Part shown: piece after piece, positions 17,825-26,552 of the stretch
Numbering within the stretch: the stretch's first letter is position 1
Layout of the letters: the number at the start of each line of letters is the position of its first letter
From: Gemella haemolysans
GTDB lineage: Bacteria > Bacillota > Bacilli > Staphylococcales > Gemellaceae
Length of the DNA stretch: 35,770 nucleotides
Assembly (NCBI RefSeq): GCF_001553035.1
Contig: NZ_KQ959982.1
Coordinates: 46,977 to 82,746, forward strand
Direction: 5' to 3'
Made by a program: the position numbers and the translations under genes
The notes under the pieces: generated by a model
What the model was told of the DNA's origin: nothing
Seen by the model: the letters and a program-made list of their open reading frames with translations, nothing else
Databases searched by the model: none

Positions 17825-18037
17825 GTAAAAATAAAATAAATTAAACTAAAATTTTTTTATTTGAGAATATAATACTATTTTATAGAATATATATAATGAT
17901 AGCTAATTAAATAATTAATTAAGTAAAAACAAAAGTATAGTATTGCAATATAAAAATGTAAATTTACATATTAAAAATAAATTCATATAATATTGATAAT
18001 TTAATGTATATCTTAAGTTTACAAAAGATGACAATGC

Positions 18038-18066
18038 TTGAAATACAAACAAATTTGAATTATAAT
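18038..18066 (+). promoter_or_regulatory. Promoter of the two-component system
   Basis: TTGAAA (18038-18043), 17-base spacer, TATAAT (18061-18066), about 50 bases before the kinase start. Confidence 0.75.
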
Positions 18067-18116
18067 TAAATGATGGTAAAAGAAAGTTTTAAAATATAAT
18101 GAGGAGTGATAAAAGG

Positions 18117-19715
18117 TTGAAAAAAAAATATAAAACATTAACTAGGTTAATGTTGATAATGACAGGTCTGGTAGTCATTTCATTATTAGTAACTTCCTTT
18201 TTTATGATAGAATATATAAAAAAACGTGAAGACGAAATTATTCGTCAAAAGATATATGCAACTGCGAAAGTAGTAGCTAATGATAATCGTGTAAAAGACG
18301 ATATAAAACACCATAGGAAAACATTAGCGATTCAAAAATTTGCAAATAGGGTAATGGAAGAAACAGGAACTGACTTTGTAGTTATTACGGATGAGACTTT
18401 TACAAGATACAGTCATCCAATAAACGAATTTGTCGGTAAAAATTTTTCAAATATAGAAGATATTAGTTCTACATTCCATTCAGGAGATCATTATAGTAAG
18501 CAAAGTGGTGTTCTAGGAGATGGTCTTAGATTTTTTACAGCGATTAAGGATGATGACGGAAATAATATTGGTGTTGTGTGTGTAGGATATACTAAAGAAA
18601 CTGTAAAAAAACAAATACTACATTCTCAAGAAAAAATATTATTTGGATTGTTGATAGGTATAGTAGTTGCAATTACGTTAGCAATAGTGTATAATAATCG
18701 ACTTAAACGTATACTATTAAACTATGAACCAGAAGAAATAGCATACAATTACATCGAGAAAAATCTAATATCTGATCACGTTTCCGAAGGTATTATAGCA
18801 ATAAATATGAATAAAAAAGTTATTGTTAAGAATAGTAGTGCCAATCAAATTTTGGATAAAGCCGGCTATTCTAAAGTCAAAAAAGGTGAACAGATTCCAG
18901 ATAAGCTATTTGAAATTTTCTTTAGAGATATTATAGAAGAAAATCAAACAAGTCGAGATGAGTTGATCGTATTGAATCATATCGAAGTTCTTGTAAATAG
19001 AAATGCTATATATCAAAATGGAAAATTATACGGTGGCGTAGTTACACTACGTGACCAAAGTGAAATGAAGAAATTAATTACAGAATTAAGTGGTACTGAA
19101 AAATATAACGATAGTCTTCGTGAACAAAGTCACCATTTTATGAATAAACTTCATGTGCTACATGGATTAATCGAAATGAAATCTTATGATGAAGTTGAAA
19201 AATATATTTCTTATCTTAAAGATGATTATCATGAAAAGATTGGTTATATATCTGAGAGTATTAAAGTACCAGCGATAGCAGGTTTCTTACTTGCTAAGGT
19301 TAGAGAGGCTAAACAAAAAAATATATCGTTGTTAATTGATCCGGATTCAAGGATAATAAACAAAGAAGGTTTAGATGAACTCTATAATGAACTGTTGATT
19401 ATACTTGGGGTATTAATAGATAACTCGATGGAATCTATAGCGGATAATGAAGAAGGAAAGATTGTTGTTTACTTATACCTAAATACAGATGAAAATATAC
19501 TACTATGTCAAGTATATGATAACGGCTGTGGAATTAGTAAGGATATACTGGAGAATGTATTTGAAAGAGGATATTCAACTAAAGGAGAAAATAGAGGTTA
19601 CGGACTAAATGCCGTTGACACAATTGTGAAAAAATATAATGGGTTGATAGACGTGGAAAGTGAAGTAAGTAAAACAAAATTTACGATCGAGATACCGATC
19701 AAGGAGGAACAATAA
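18117..19715 (+). CDS. CitA/DcuS-type sensor histidine kinase
   Basis: Membrane kinase of 532 residues. Membrane helix 1 is at about 11-35, followed by an extracellular single-Cache/PAS sensor domain (about 36-170) with the family signatures DFVVITDE, RYSHP and IGVVCVGYT. Membrane helix 2 is at about 177-197, then a cytoplasmic PAS domain (210-320), the SpoB-like H-box QSHHFMNKLH with its His near 339, and HATPase motifs NSMES (N), DNGCG (G1) and RGYGLNAV (G2). Citrate, malate, fumarate or similar carboxylates are the known ligands of relatives; the ligand here is not known. I prefer TTG 18117, served by GAGGAG at 18101-18106; ATG 18099 overlaps that site. The response regulator follows directly. 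Confidence 0.92.
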   Translation: MKKKYKTLTRLMLIMTGLVVISLLVTSFFMIEYIKKREDEIIRQKIYATAKVVANDNRVKDDIKHHRKTLAIQKFANRVMEETGTDFVVITDETFTRYSHPINEFVGKNFSNIEDISSTFHSGDHYSKQSGVLGDGLRFFTAIKDDDGNNIGVVCVGYTKETVKKQILHSQEKILFGLLIGIVVAITLAIVYNNRLKRILLNYEPEEIAYNYIEKNLISDHVSEGIIAINMNKKVIVKNSSANQILDKAGYSKVKKGEQIPDKLFEIFFRDIIEENQTSRDELIVLNHIEVLVNRNAIYQNGKLYGGVVTLRDQSEMKKLITELSGTEKYNDSLREQSHHFMNKLHVLHGLIEMKSYDEVEKYISYLKDDYHEKIGYISESIKVPAIAGFLLAKVREAKQKNISLLIDPDSRIINKEGLDELYNELLIILGVLIDNSMESIADNEEGKIVVYLYLNTDENILLCQVYDNGCGISKDILENVFERGYSTKGENRGYGLNAVDTIVKKYNGLIDVESEVSKTKFTIEIPIKEEQ

Positions 19716-20396
19716 TTGAGAGTACTAATAATAGAAGATGATCCAATGGTAGCAATGATACACAAAGAATACTTTAAAAAGAAAGAACTAACTGATGACT
19801 TAAGTCATGTTACATCAATAGAAGCTGCGAGAGAATATTTAGAAAACAATGATGTTGATTTAATAGTTTTAGACAACTATTTAATTGATGGACAAGGAAT
19901 TGAATACTTACCAGAATTAAAAGGATATCCAATTATTATGATAACAGCAGCAAATGATGTTCAAACAGTAGAGGCTGCATTATCTAATGGAGTAGTAGAC
20001 TACTTAGTTAAACCATTTACTTATGAAAGATTTTCACAAGCTATTGATAAAGTTCAAGACTATGTGAAATTATTATCAAAAGAAAAAATTAATCAGGATT
20101 TAATAGATGATTACTTAAATTCTGGAAGAGTAGAGGAAGAGGAAGATAGTCTACCTAAAGGACTTTCAAAAATTACTTTGAAAAAAGTTCTAGAAGCTAT
20201 CCAACAACATAACGGTGGATTTACAACTCAACAGATTGCAGATAAGTTAGATATTTCTAGAATAACAATTAGAAAATATTTAAATCACTTAGTTAATATA
20301 AATATACTAAGTGAAGATGCAGAATACTATACATCAGGAAGACCTGTATCAGTATTTACAGTTGAATCAGAAAGTAAATTAGAAAAATTATTATAA
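19716..20396 (+). CDS. CitB/DcuR-type response regulator
   Basis: Partner of the kinase immediately upstream. The receiver domain (residues 1-118) has acidic pocket EDD at 7-9, phospho-acceptor Asp53 in LIVLDNYLIDG, and Lys in YLVKPF near 104. A linker follows, then a C-terminal winged HTH (about 145-215; QQIADKLDISRITIRKYL) of the CitB/DcuR type. TTG 19716 starts right after the kinase stop with AAGGAGG before it. Likely target: the divergent APC permease, from position only. Confidence 0.94.
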   Translation: MRVLIIEDDPMVAMIHKEYFKKKELTDDLSHVTSIEAAREYLENNDVDLIVLDNYLIDGQGIEYLPELKGYPIIMITAANDVQTVEAALSNGVVDYLVKPFTYERFSQAIDKVQDYVKLLSKEKINQDLIDDYLNSGRVEEEEDSLPKGLSKITLKKVLEAIQQHNGGFTTQQIADKLDISRITIRKYLNHLVNINILSEDAEYYTSGRPVSVFTVESESKLEKLL

Positions 20397-20402
20397 AAAT
20401 TA

Positions 20403-20445
20403 AAGCTAAGAAGAGTTTATGAATTTAAATTCTTCTTAGCTTTTT
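20403..20445 (+). terminator. Terminator of the two-component operon
   Basis: AAGCTAAGAAGA (20403-20414) pairs with TCTTCTTAGCTT (20431-20442), then a T run. Confidence 0.88.
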
Positions 20446-20450
20446 AATTG

Positions 20451-20498
20451 AAAAACTCTTAAATACAAAAAGATGGATATATGTATTTAAGAGTTTTT
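20451..20498 (-). terminator. Terminator after prmA
   Basis: AAAAACTCTTAAATAC (20451-20466) and GTATTTAAGAGTTTTT (20483-20498) form a perfect 16-base stem. It is T-rich on both strands, so it can stop transcription from both sides of this convergent junction. Confidence 0.85.
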
Positions 20499-20501
20499 GT
20501 A

Positions 20502-21437
20502 TTATTTAGTTACTACGAATGAGTACCATCCGTTATCAGAAGTTTCTTCAACAAGTTTGAAACCACGTTCTAACATTTTTTCAAGAAGCTCATCTTTCTT
20601 CTCTTCGATAATACCAGAAGTGATGTAGTAACCACCATCTTCTAATAAGTTATACGCATCATCAATCATAAGCTCGATGATGTGAGCAAGAATATTAGCT
20701 ACGATAATGTTATATTTTTTAGTTTCTTTTGTAAGAAGGCTAGCTTGATCAACTTCGATCCTCTTCTCAAGATTATTTAATGCGAAGTTCTCGAAAGAAA
20801 CATCAACAGCAAGTCTATCTAAGTCAACAGCTTTAATATTACCATCAGTTAAATAACTAGCCGCGATGCTTAAAATACCACTACCGCAACCAACATCGAT
20901 AACATTGTCAGTTCTTTGAACATATTTCTCAAGGTTTTTAATACATAGAGAAGTAGTTTCGTGACCTCCAGTACCAAAAGCCATACCAGGATCAATGTTT
21001 ATAATATATTTATTTTCAGTATTTTCATATTCACGCCATGTAGGTACAATAACGAATTTTTCACCGATATTAAGAATATCGAAATAATCTTTCCAAGAAT
21101 TTTCCCAATCGCTATCTTGAATAATAGTAGTTTCAATCTTGAAGAAATCTCCAATGTTGATATTTTCAGCTAAAGTAAGAAGCTCAGCTTCGAAACGTTT
21201 GAAAGTTTCTTCATCGAAGTTTAGCTCATTGATGTATCCTTTAACGATAACTCCGACCTCTGGATAATCAGCAGGACTAAGCTCAACGATAGTACCGAAA
21301 TCATCATGTAAGTTCTCCTCAAGAGTAGTAGGATCTTCGATAGCAACCCCAGTTGAACCATAATCAAGAAGAATAGACTCAACTATTTCACTAGCTTCAT
21401 TAGTAGTATGAATTGTAATTTCAACCCAATTTTCCAT
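20502..21437 (-). CDS. prmA: Ribosomal protein L11 methyltransferase
   Basis: SAM-dependent enzyme that trimethylates ribosomal protein L11. The substrate-recognition domain (residues 1-95) begins MENWVEITI, then the linker DPGMAFGTGGHETT, SAM motif I VIDVGCGSGILS, and the NILAHII catalytic-pocket motif. Length is 311 residues. I start at ATG 21437; a GTG 12 bases earlier overlaps the GAGG ribosome site. Confidence 0.96.
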   Translation of the reverse strand: MENWVEITIHTTNEASEIVESILLDYGSTGVAIEDPTTLEENLHDDFGTIVELSPADYPEVGVIVKGYINELNFDEETFKRFEAELLTLAENINIGDFFKIETTIIQDSDWENSWKDYFDILNIGEKFVIVPTWREYENTENKYIINIDPGMAFGTGGHETTSLCIKNLEKYVQRTDNVIDVGCGSGILSIAASYLTDGNIKAVDLDRLAVDVSFENFALNNLEKRIEVDQASLLTKETKKYNIIVANILAHIIELMIDDAYNLLEDGGYYITSGIIEEKKDELLEKMLERGFKLVEETSDNGWYSFVVTK

Positions 21438-21819
21438 TTTATACCTCACAAATATTTTATTTTTACATATAAACTAGAGCATTCTAGTAATCTACATACC
21501 TACACATATTATACTATTTTCAATATTTAAGCAACTAAAAAGGTGGGATAGTCGTCAATATTTCGAGTGTAGAATAAATGAGGAAATAATTGACCATTAA
21601 AATATTCTAAAAATTGTAGCGAGATATGAAATTAGAAAATATGTACAGTAAGGATGTAGTGGTTTATCTCTATAGTAGAGGTATAATGTGGCTATTTAAA
21701 TATTTTTAAAAAATTTGAAAAAGAAGTGGACATATTAAAAATTCGATGTTAAACTTATACTTGTATCAGATACGAGAACAAGTTGAAAAATTGAATAAAT
21801 ACAGTTAAAGGAGAAAAAT
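21438..21819. other. Intergenic region upstream of the Rrf2 gene
   Basis: About 380 A+T-rich bases separating prmA (minus) from the Rrf2 gene (plus). A TATAAT at 21682-21687 with a weak TGGTTT 16 bases upstream is one possible promoter. The palindrome at 21759-21783 is described separately. I see no small gene here. Confidence 0.6.
21759..21783. promoter_or_regulatory. Candidate Rrf2 operator, nested palindrome
   Basis: CTTGTATC (21760-21767) and GATACGAG (21769-21776) form an imperfect palindrome, nested with ACTTGT (21759-21764) and ACAAGT (21778-21783). It lies about 40 bases before the regulator's start. Autoregulation of the regulator-reductase pair is the inference. Confidence 0.5.
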
Positions 21820-22236
21820 ATGGATACAAAATTTTCAGTAGCATTACACATACTAATATATATTTCAGAAACAGATAAAGTAGTTTCTTCGGAGCTACTA
21901 GCCAAAAGTGTCAACACTAACAGTAGTCACATAAGAAAGATTCTTGCAGTGTTAAAAAAAGGTGGTCTAATAGAAAGCCAACAAGGAAAAACTGGAATAA
22001 CATTGGCAAAAGACCCTAAAGACATTACATTATCAGAAATTTATCAAATCATTTATCCTGATAAATACTTAGTAAATATCCATGAAGGTGCTAATAAAGA
22101 ATGCCCAGTTGGTTTAAATATCGAAAACTTATTACAGCCAGTATTTAATGAAGCACAAGAAGCTTTTTATAAAAAACTTGAAAGTAAAACATTAGAAAAA
22201 TTAATTAAAGAATTATACATAATAGGAGAAAAATAA
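21820..22236 (+). CDS. Rrf2-family transcriptional regulator (YwnA/HypR-like)
   Basis: A 138-residue winged-helix regulator. The N-terminal FSVALHILIYIS and the wing region IRKILAVLKKGGLIESQQGKTGI are typical of Rrf2. It has a single cysteine (NKECPVG, near residue 91), not the three-Cys iron-sulfur cluster of IscR, so it belongs with the redox- or electrophile-sensing YwnA/HypR branch. The reductase gene starts three bases after its stop, which suggests a sensor-detoxifier operon like hypR-merA of staphylococci. Confidence 0.9.
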   Translation: MDTKFSVALHILIYISETDKVVSSELLAKSVNTNSSHIRKILAVLKKGGLIESQQGKTGITLAKDPKDITLSEIYQIIYPDKYLVNIHEGANKECPVGLNIENLLQPVFNEAQEAFYKKLESKTLEKLIKELYIIGEK

Positions 22237-22239
22237 ACA

Positions 22240-23241
22240 ATGAAAGCAGCAGTACACACAAAATATAATAAAAATAATATAGAACTTGAAATTAGAGAAG
22301 TAGCAGTACCTACAATAAATGAAAATGAAGTGTTGGTAAAAGTTACAACTGCAGGAGTAAACCCACTAGATAACATGATTTCACGCGGAGAAGTGAAGAT
22401 TATCGTACCTTATACACTTCCACAAGTTGCAGGTAATGAAGTAGTAGGGATTATTGAACAAAAAGGAAGTAATGTAGCTAATTTTGAAATTGGAGATAGA
22501 GTATTCTCTAGACTACCATTAGATAAAATCGGAGCTTTTGCTGAATATGTAGCTATTAATCAAGATGCAATCGCTAAAGTACCAGATTATCTAACTGATG
22601 AAGAAGCAGCAGCCGTTCCATTAACAGCATTAACAATTATGCAAGCTCTAGAACTTATGGGAGCAAAATCAGGAAAAACAATCTTCATCTCAGGTGGAAC
22701 AGGTGGAGTAGGTGGTATGGCTATTCCTATCGCTAAAGCAAAAGGATTAACAGTAATCACTAGTGGTAGTTTAGAAAATAAAGAACGTGTTGAAAAATTA
22801 GGTGTTGATCAATTCATCGACTATAAAACAACAGATTACACTAAAGTATTAAAAGATGTTGATTATGTGCTAGATACTTTAGGAGGATCAGAAACAGAAA
22901 AACAAATGACTATTATGAAATCTGGAGGTAAATTAGTTTCATTAAGAGCTATGCCAAATGGAAGTTTCGCTAAACGTATGAACTTAGCATGGTGGAAACA
23001 ATTCATCTTAGGTTTAGCTGGTAGAAAATTCGATAAAATGGCAAATAAATACGGAGTATCATATGACTTCATTTTCGTAGAATCTAATGGTAAACAACTT
23101 CAAGAAGTAGCTGACATTTTCACAAAATTAGAAATTAAACCATCTGTAGATACTGTATTTGACTTTAAAGATGTAAATAAAGCATTAGATAAAGTAGCGA
23201 ATGGACGTTCAAGAGGTAAAACAGTTTTAAGTTTTAAATAA
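22240..23241 (+). CDS. NADP-dependent quinone oxidoreductase-like MDR protein
   Basis: A 333-residue medium-chain dehydrogenase/reductase. The GroES-like half (1-120) lacks the catalytic and structural zinc ligands, placing it with the zinc-free quinone reductases. The Rossmann half contains SGGTGGVGGMAIPIAK near residue 150. It likely reduces quinones or other electrophiles with NADPH. The upstream Rrf2 regulator probably controls it in response to oxidative stress (inference from the operon). Confidence 0.88.
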   Translation: MKAAVHTKYNKNNIELEIREVAVPTINENEVLVKVTTAGVNPLDNMISRGEVKIIVPYTLPQVAGNEVVGIIEQKGSNVANFEIGDRVFSRLPLDKIGAFAEYVAINQDAIAKVPDYLTDEEAAAVPLTALTIMQALELMGAKSGKTIFISGGTGGVGGMAIPIAKAKGLTVITSGSLENKERVEKLGVDQFIDYKTTDYTKVLKDVDYVLDTLGGSETEKQMTIMKSGGKLVSLRAMPNGSFAKRMNLAWWKQFILGLAGRKFDKMANKYGVSYDFIFVESNGKQLQEVADIFTKLEIKPSVDTVFDFKDVNKALDKVANGRSRGKTVLSFK

Positions 23242-23268
23242 TATAAAAATATAGAATAACAAGAGAAA

Positions 23269-23320
23269 GGAGCGACTAGAAAATTATGATTTCTCAGTAA
23301 TCAATTTTTCAAGTCGCTCA
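23269..23320. repeat. Dispersed palindromic repeat, copy 3
   Basis: Arms GAGCGACT (23270-23277) and AGTCGCTC (23312-23319), with the family's central ATGATTTCTCAGTAATCA. It lies shortly after the reductase gene. The outer arms differ from copies 1 and 2 by paired changes that keep the stem, suggesting selection for structure. Confidence 0.8.
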
Positions 23321-23366
23321 TATTATATCAAAATATCAACAAACATAATAAAGTTAGGAGACAATC

Positions 23367-24203
23367 ATGTCATATATAAATAAAAGAAATGAATACATTA
23401 ATGTTAATGGATTAAAAATAGCATATAGAGAAATTAATAAAGATGAAACAGAAAGACCATTAGTGATGTTAGTACACTTAGCGGCAACAATGGATAATTG
23501 GGATCCGAGATTTATCGATCTAGTAGCAGAAAAAAATCATATAATCTTAATAGACCTACCAGGAGTTGGGGGAAGTGAAGGAAAAGTAGCTACAACAATT
23601 CCAGGGATGGCACAACAAACAATAGATATTATTAAAGAATTAGGTTACAGTAAAATTAACTTACTAGGATTATCAATGGGTGGAATGATAGCTTAAGAAG
23701 TAACAAGATTAAATAATGACTTAGTAGAAAAATTAATATTAGTTGGAACAGGACCAAGAGACGGAGAAGGAATCGGAACTGTGACTAGTACTACTTTTAA
23801 ATTCATGCTAAAAGCAGGATTAAATAGGGTAGATCCTAAGAGATTTATCTTCTATAATCACGATGAAAAAGGAAAAATTGAAGCGAATAAAGTACTAGAT
23901 AGATTAGCAAGTCGTAGTAAAGAAAATGCAGATGCCGATATGAAAGTTCCTAGCTTTTTAAGACAATTAAAAGCAATAAAACGTTGGAGTACTGTAGGAT
24001 ATGACGATTTAAAATTTATTACGCAACCTACACTAATCGTAAATGGTGATAAAGACTTAATGGTACCTACAGTTAACTCATATAATATGCATCAAAAAAT
24101 AGAAAATAGTAAATTAATAATTTATCCAAACGCAGCACACGGATCATTATTCCAATACGCAGATGAATTTTCAAAAGAGTTAATAGAATTTTTAGAAGAA
24201 TAA
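23367..24203 (+). pseudogene. Alpha/beta hydrolase, interrupted by one in-frame TAA
   Basis: A 278-codon alpha/beta-fold hydrolase with the oxyanion region VHLAATMDNWDPRF, DLPGVGGSEG, nucleophile elbow GLSMGG, the late Asp in LIVNGDKDLMVP and the final catalytic His in AAHGSL. TAA at 23694-23696 falls just after GGMIA. Homologues normally read GGMIAQE here, so a CAA to TAA change is likely. The frame on both sides is otherwise intact. The stop lies between the nucleophile and the other two catalytic residues, so the truncated product should be inactive. Substrate unknown. Confidence 0.88.
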
Positions 24204-24305
24204 GAAACCAAACTAATTAAAGTAGCTTGTTAGAAAGTAATTATACTTAAGACACACAGTTTATCAGCCATAAAACCTAGAAGAACAAAGTAGCATTTTA
24301 AAGAA

Positions 24306-24341
24306 GGAGTGATTCGAAAGTCGATTTTATCGAGTTATCCC
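24306..24341. repeat. Dispersed palindromic repeat, shortened copy 4
   Basis: GGAGTGATTCGA at one end and TCGAGTTATCCC at the other match the family's ends, but the central TGATTTCT/AGAAATCA part is missing. Confidence 0.55.
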
Positions 24342-24375
24342 TAACTAATATAAAAAATAAATATATATTCAGCCT

Positions 24376-24426
24376 AGAGCGATTAGAAAATTCAATTATA
24401 AAAATTAATGATTTTTCACTCGTTCT
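24376..24426. repeat. Dispersed palindromic repeat, degenerate copy 5
   Basis: Starts GAGCGATTAGAAAATT and ends with TTTTTCACTCGTTCT. Length and arm positions match the family, but pairing is poor. It ends about 20 bases before the T-box promoter. Confidence 0.5.
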
Positions 24427-24445
24427 AACATTTTTTACAAAATCC

Positions 24446-24472
24446 TTGACAATAACGGTCGTTTAGTATAAT
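24446..24472 (+). promoter_or_regulatory. gatCAB promoter
   Basis: Consensus TTGACA (24446-24451) and TATAAT (24467-24472). The spacer is only 15 bases, shorter than usual. Confidence 0.7.
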
Positions 24473-24479
24473 ATAGACT

Positions 24480-24709
24480 AAGTAAACCGTAATATAAAAT
24501 ATTAGTAGAGAGACTTTTATTTCATGTTTTTTTAGAAGAGAGTTTAATCCGGAGGCTGAAAGATTAAATAATAATGATTGAAATAAGCAACACTCTTTAT
24601 AAAACCGAATATGAATTGAAAGGTATCAGGAGACTGATATGAATTCGGGTGGCACCACGAAACTAGTAATCGTCCCATGTAGTTAAATAACTATATGGGG
24701 CGTTTTTTT
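24480..24709 (+). promoter_or_regulatory. T-box riboswitch controlling gatCAB
   Basis: A leader that senses uncharged tRNA. The conserved T-box motif GGGTGGCACCACG is at 24647-24659. Part of stem I is visible: TATTTCA (24518-24524) pairs with TGAAATA (24579-24585), and distal TTTAATC (24543 area) with GATTAAA. A separate hairpin TATCAG/CTGATA is at 24624-24639. The terminator is CGTCCCATGTAGTT (24671-24684) against AACTATATGGGGCG, followed by seven T residues. In the specifier region the best candidate codon is AAT at 24573-24575 (Asn), with GAT (Asp) overlapping. An Asn specifier would fit a GatCAB that amidates Asp-tRNA(Asn), but I cannot fix the specifier by eye. Confidence 0.9.
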
Positions 24710-24773
24710 ATTTCAAATTATACGAGGTTTGCTAATATTAGAAGTTAAAATTGATAAAAATATGGAGGCACTT

Positions 24774-25064
24774 ATGACAACAATTACGAAAGAACAAGTA
24801 GCTCACATCGCTCATCTTTCTAGATTAGAAATCCAAGAAAGTGAAGTAGATGGGTACATCGAAAAATTAGAAAAAGTTGTAGATTTATTCAATACAATCA
24901 ACAGCGCACCAACGGAAAATGTAAAACCAACTTATCACGTTCTAGACTTAGTTAATGTATTTAGAGAAGACGTAGCTCATGAAGGAATGGATAGAGAAGA
25001 AGTTCTTAAAAATGCTCACGAAACTGAAGCAGGACAATTCAAAGTACCTACTATTATTGAATAA
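24774..25064 (+). CDS. gatC: Asp/Glu-tRNA amidotransferase subunit C
   Basis: Small structural subunit (96 residues) that stabilises GatA-GatB. It has the family opening ITKEQVAHIAHLSRLE and a closing block with FREDV near residue 63. I use ATG 24774, preceded by ATGGAGG (24762-24768). First gene of the T-box-controlled operon. Confidence 0.95.
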   Translation: MTTITKEQVAHIAHLSRLEIQESEVDGYIEKLEKVVDLFNTINSAPTENVKPTYHVLDLVNVFREDVAHEGMDREEVLKNAHETEAGQFKVPTIIE

Positions 25065-25081
25065 AATAAGGAGATAATTTA

Positions 25082-26539
25082 ATGAGTTTATTACATGAAT
25101 CAATTGAAAGTTTAGAACTTAAACTTAAAAATAAAGAAATTAAACCAAGTGATTTAGTAAAAGAATCACTAGACAGAATTAAAGCTACTGATGAAAAAGT
25201 AGGTTCATTCATTACAGTAACTGAAGAAGTAGCATTAAAACAAGCCGAAGCTTTAGACCAAGCTCAAGAAGAAGGACGCGCTGAAGGTAAATTATTCGGT
25301 ATTCCAATGGGAATTAAAGATAACATTGTTACAAAAGACATTCAAACAACTTGTGCATCAAAAATCTTAGAAGGATTTAATCCAATTTATGATGCAACAG
25401 TAATGAACAAACTTAACAAAGAAAATCCAATCCTTTTAGGAAAATTAAACATGGACGAGTTCGCAATGGGTGGTTCTACAGAAACATCTTACTATAAACT
25501 TACTCGTAACCCTCATGATTTAGATGCAGTACCAGGAGGATCAAGTGGTGGTTCAGCTACAGCAGTAGCTGCAGGACAAGTTAGCTTCACTCTAGGAAGT
25601 GATACAGGTGGTTCTGTACGTCAACCAGCTTCTTACTGTGGTGTAGTTGGATTAAAACCAACTTATGGACGTGTATCACGTTTTGGATTAGTAGCATTCG
25701 CTTCATCATTAGACCAAATCGGACCAATGACTCGTACAGTTAAAGATAACGCTCGTGTATTAGAAATTATCTCAGGATTAGATACTAACGACATGACTAG
25801 TGCACCTGTAGAAGTACCAGAATTCAGCAAAATCATCACTGGAGACATTAAAGGTAAGAAAATCGCTCTTCCTAAAGAATACTTCGGTGCTGGAATTGAC
25901 GAAGAAGTTAAACAAGCAGTACTTGAAGGTGTTAAATACTTAGAAAGCCAAGGAGCTATTGTAGAAGAAGTAAGTCTTCCAAATACGGACTACGCTATTT
26001 CAACTTACTACATTATCGCTTCTGCTGAAGCAAGTTCAAACCTTTCTCGTTTCGATGGTATTCGTTATGGATACAGAAGTCCAAACGCAACAAACCTTGA
26101 AGAAATCTACAAAAAAACACGTGGAGAAGGATTTGGGGCTGAGGTTAAACGCCGTATCATGTTAGGAACATACGTATTATCTTCAGGATACTACGATGCA
26201 TACTACAAAAAAGCACAACAAGTTCGTACATTAATTAAACAAGACTTTGATAGAGTATTCGAAGAATACGATGTAATCATTGGACCAACTGCTCCAACAG
26301 TAGCATTTAACATTGGAGAAGAAGTAGGAGATCCAATTAAAATCTACGCTAACGATATCTTAACAATACCAGTAAACATGGCTGGATTACCAGGTATCAG
26401 TATTCCATGTGGATTCAAAGGTAACCGTCCAATCGGTATGCAAATTATTGCTAAACCATTCGCAGAATCTACACTATACGATGTAGCATACAACTTCGAA
26501 CAACACTACAACTTACACGATAAAAAAATAGAATTATAA
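25082..26539 (+). CDS. gatA: Asp/Glu-tRNA amidotransferase subunit A
   Basis: Amidase-signature subunit (485 residues) that releases ammonia from glutamine or asparagine. The Ser-cisSer-Lys triad is visible: Lys in GIKDNIVTK, then GGSSGGSA, and the nucleophile Ser in [12 protein letters not shown]. Ammonia passes to GatB to convert misacylated Glu-tRNA(Gln) or Asp-tRNA(Asn). It lies 17 bases after gatC. Confidence 0.98.
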   Translation: MSLLHESIESLELKLKNKEIKPSDLVKESLDRIKATDEKVGSFITVTEEVALKQAEALDQAQEEGRAEGKLFGIPMGIKDNIVTKDIQTTCASKILEGFNPIYDATVMNKLNKENPILLGKLNMDEFAMGGSTETSYYKLTRNPHDLDAVPGGSSGGSATAVAAGQVSFTLGSDTGGSVRQPASYCGVVGLKPTYGRVSRFGLVAFASSLDQIGPMTRTVKDNARVLEIISGLDTNDMTSAPVEVPEFSKIITGDIKGKKIALPKEYFGAGIDEEVKQAVLEGVKYLESQGAIVEEVSLPNTDYAISTYYIIASAEASSNLSRFDGIRYGYRSPNATNLEEIYKKTRGEGFGAEVKRRIMLGTYVLSSGYYDAYYKKAQQVRTLIKQDFDRVFEEYDVIIGPTAPTVAFNIGEEVGDPIKIYANDILTIPVNMAGLPGISIPCGFKGNRPIGMQIIAKPFAESTLYDVAYNFEQHYNLHDKKIEL

Positions 26540-26552
26540 TAGGAGAAACAAG

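Larger units (their letters stand above)
17741..18116. other. Divergent intergenic region between the permease and the two-component system
   Basis: A very A+T-rich stretch of 376 bases without a gene. It holds two outward-facing promoters (17796-17824 minus and 18038-18066 plus), a small palindrome at 17776-17787, and some 210 bases between the promoters with room for response-regulator sites, where I recognise no defined motif. Confidence 0.7.

Noticed and set aside
18099-18116. ATG 18099 as the sensor kinase start
   Set aside because: This ATG overlaps the GAGGAG ribosome site that best serves TTG 18117.
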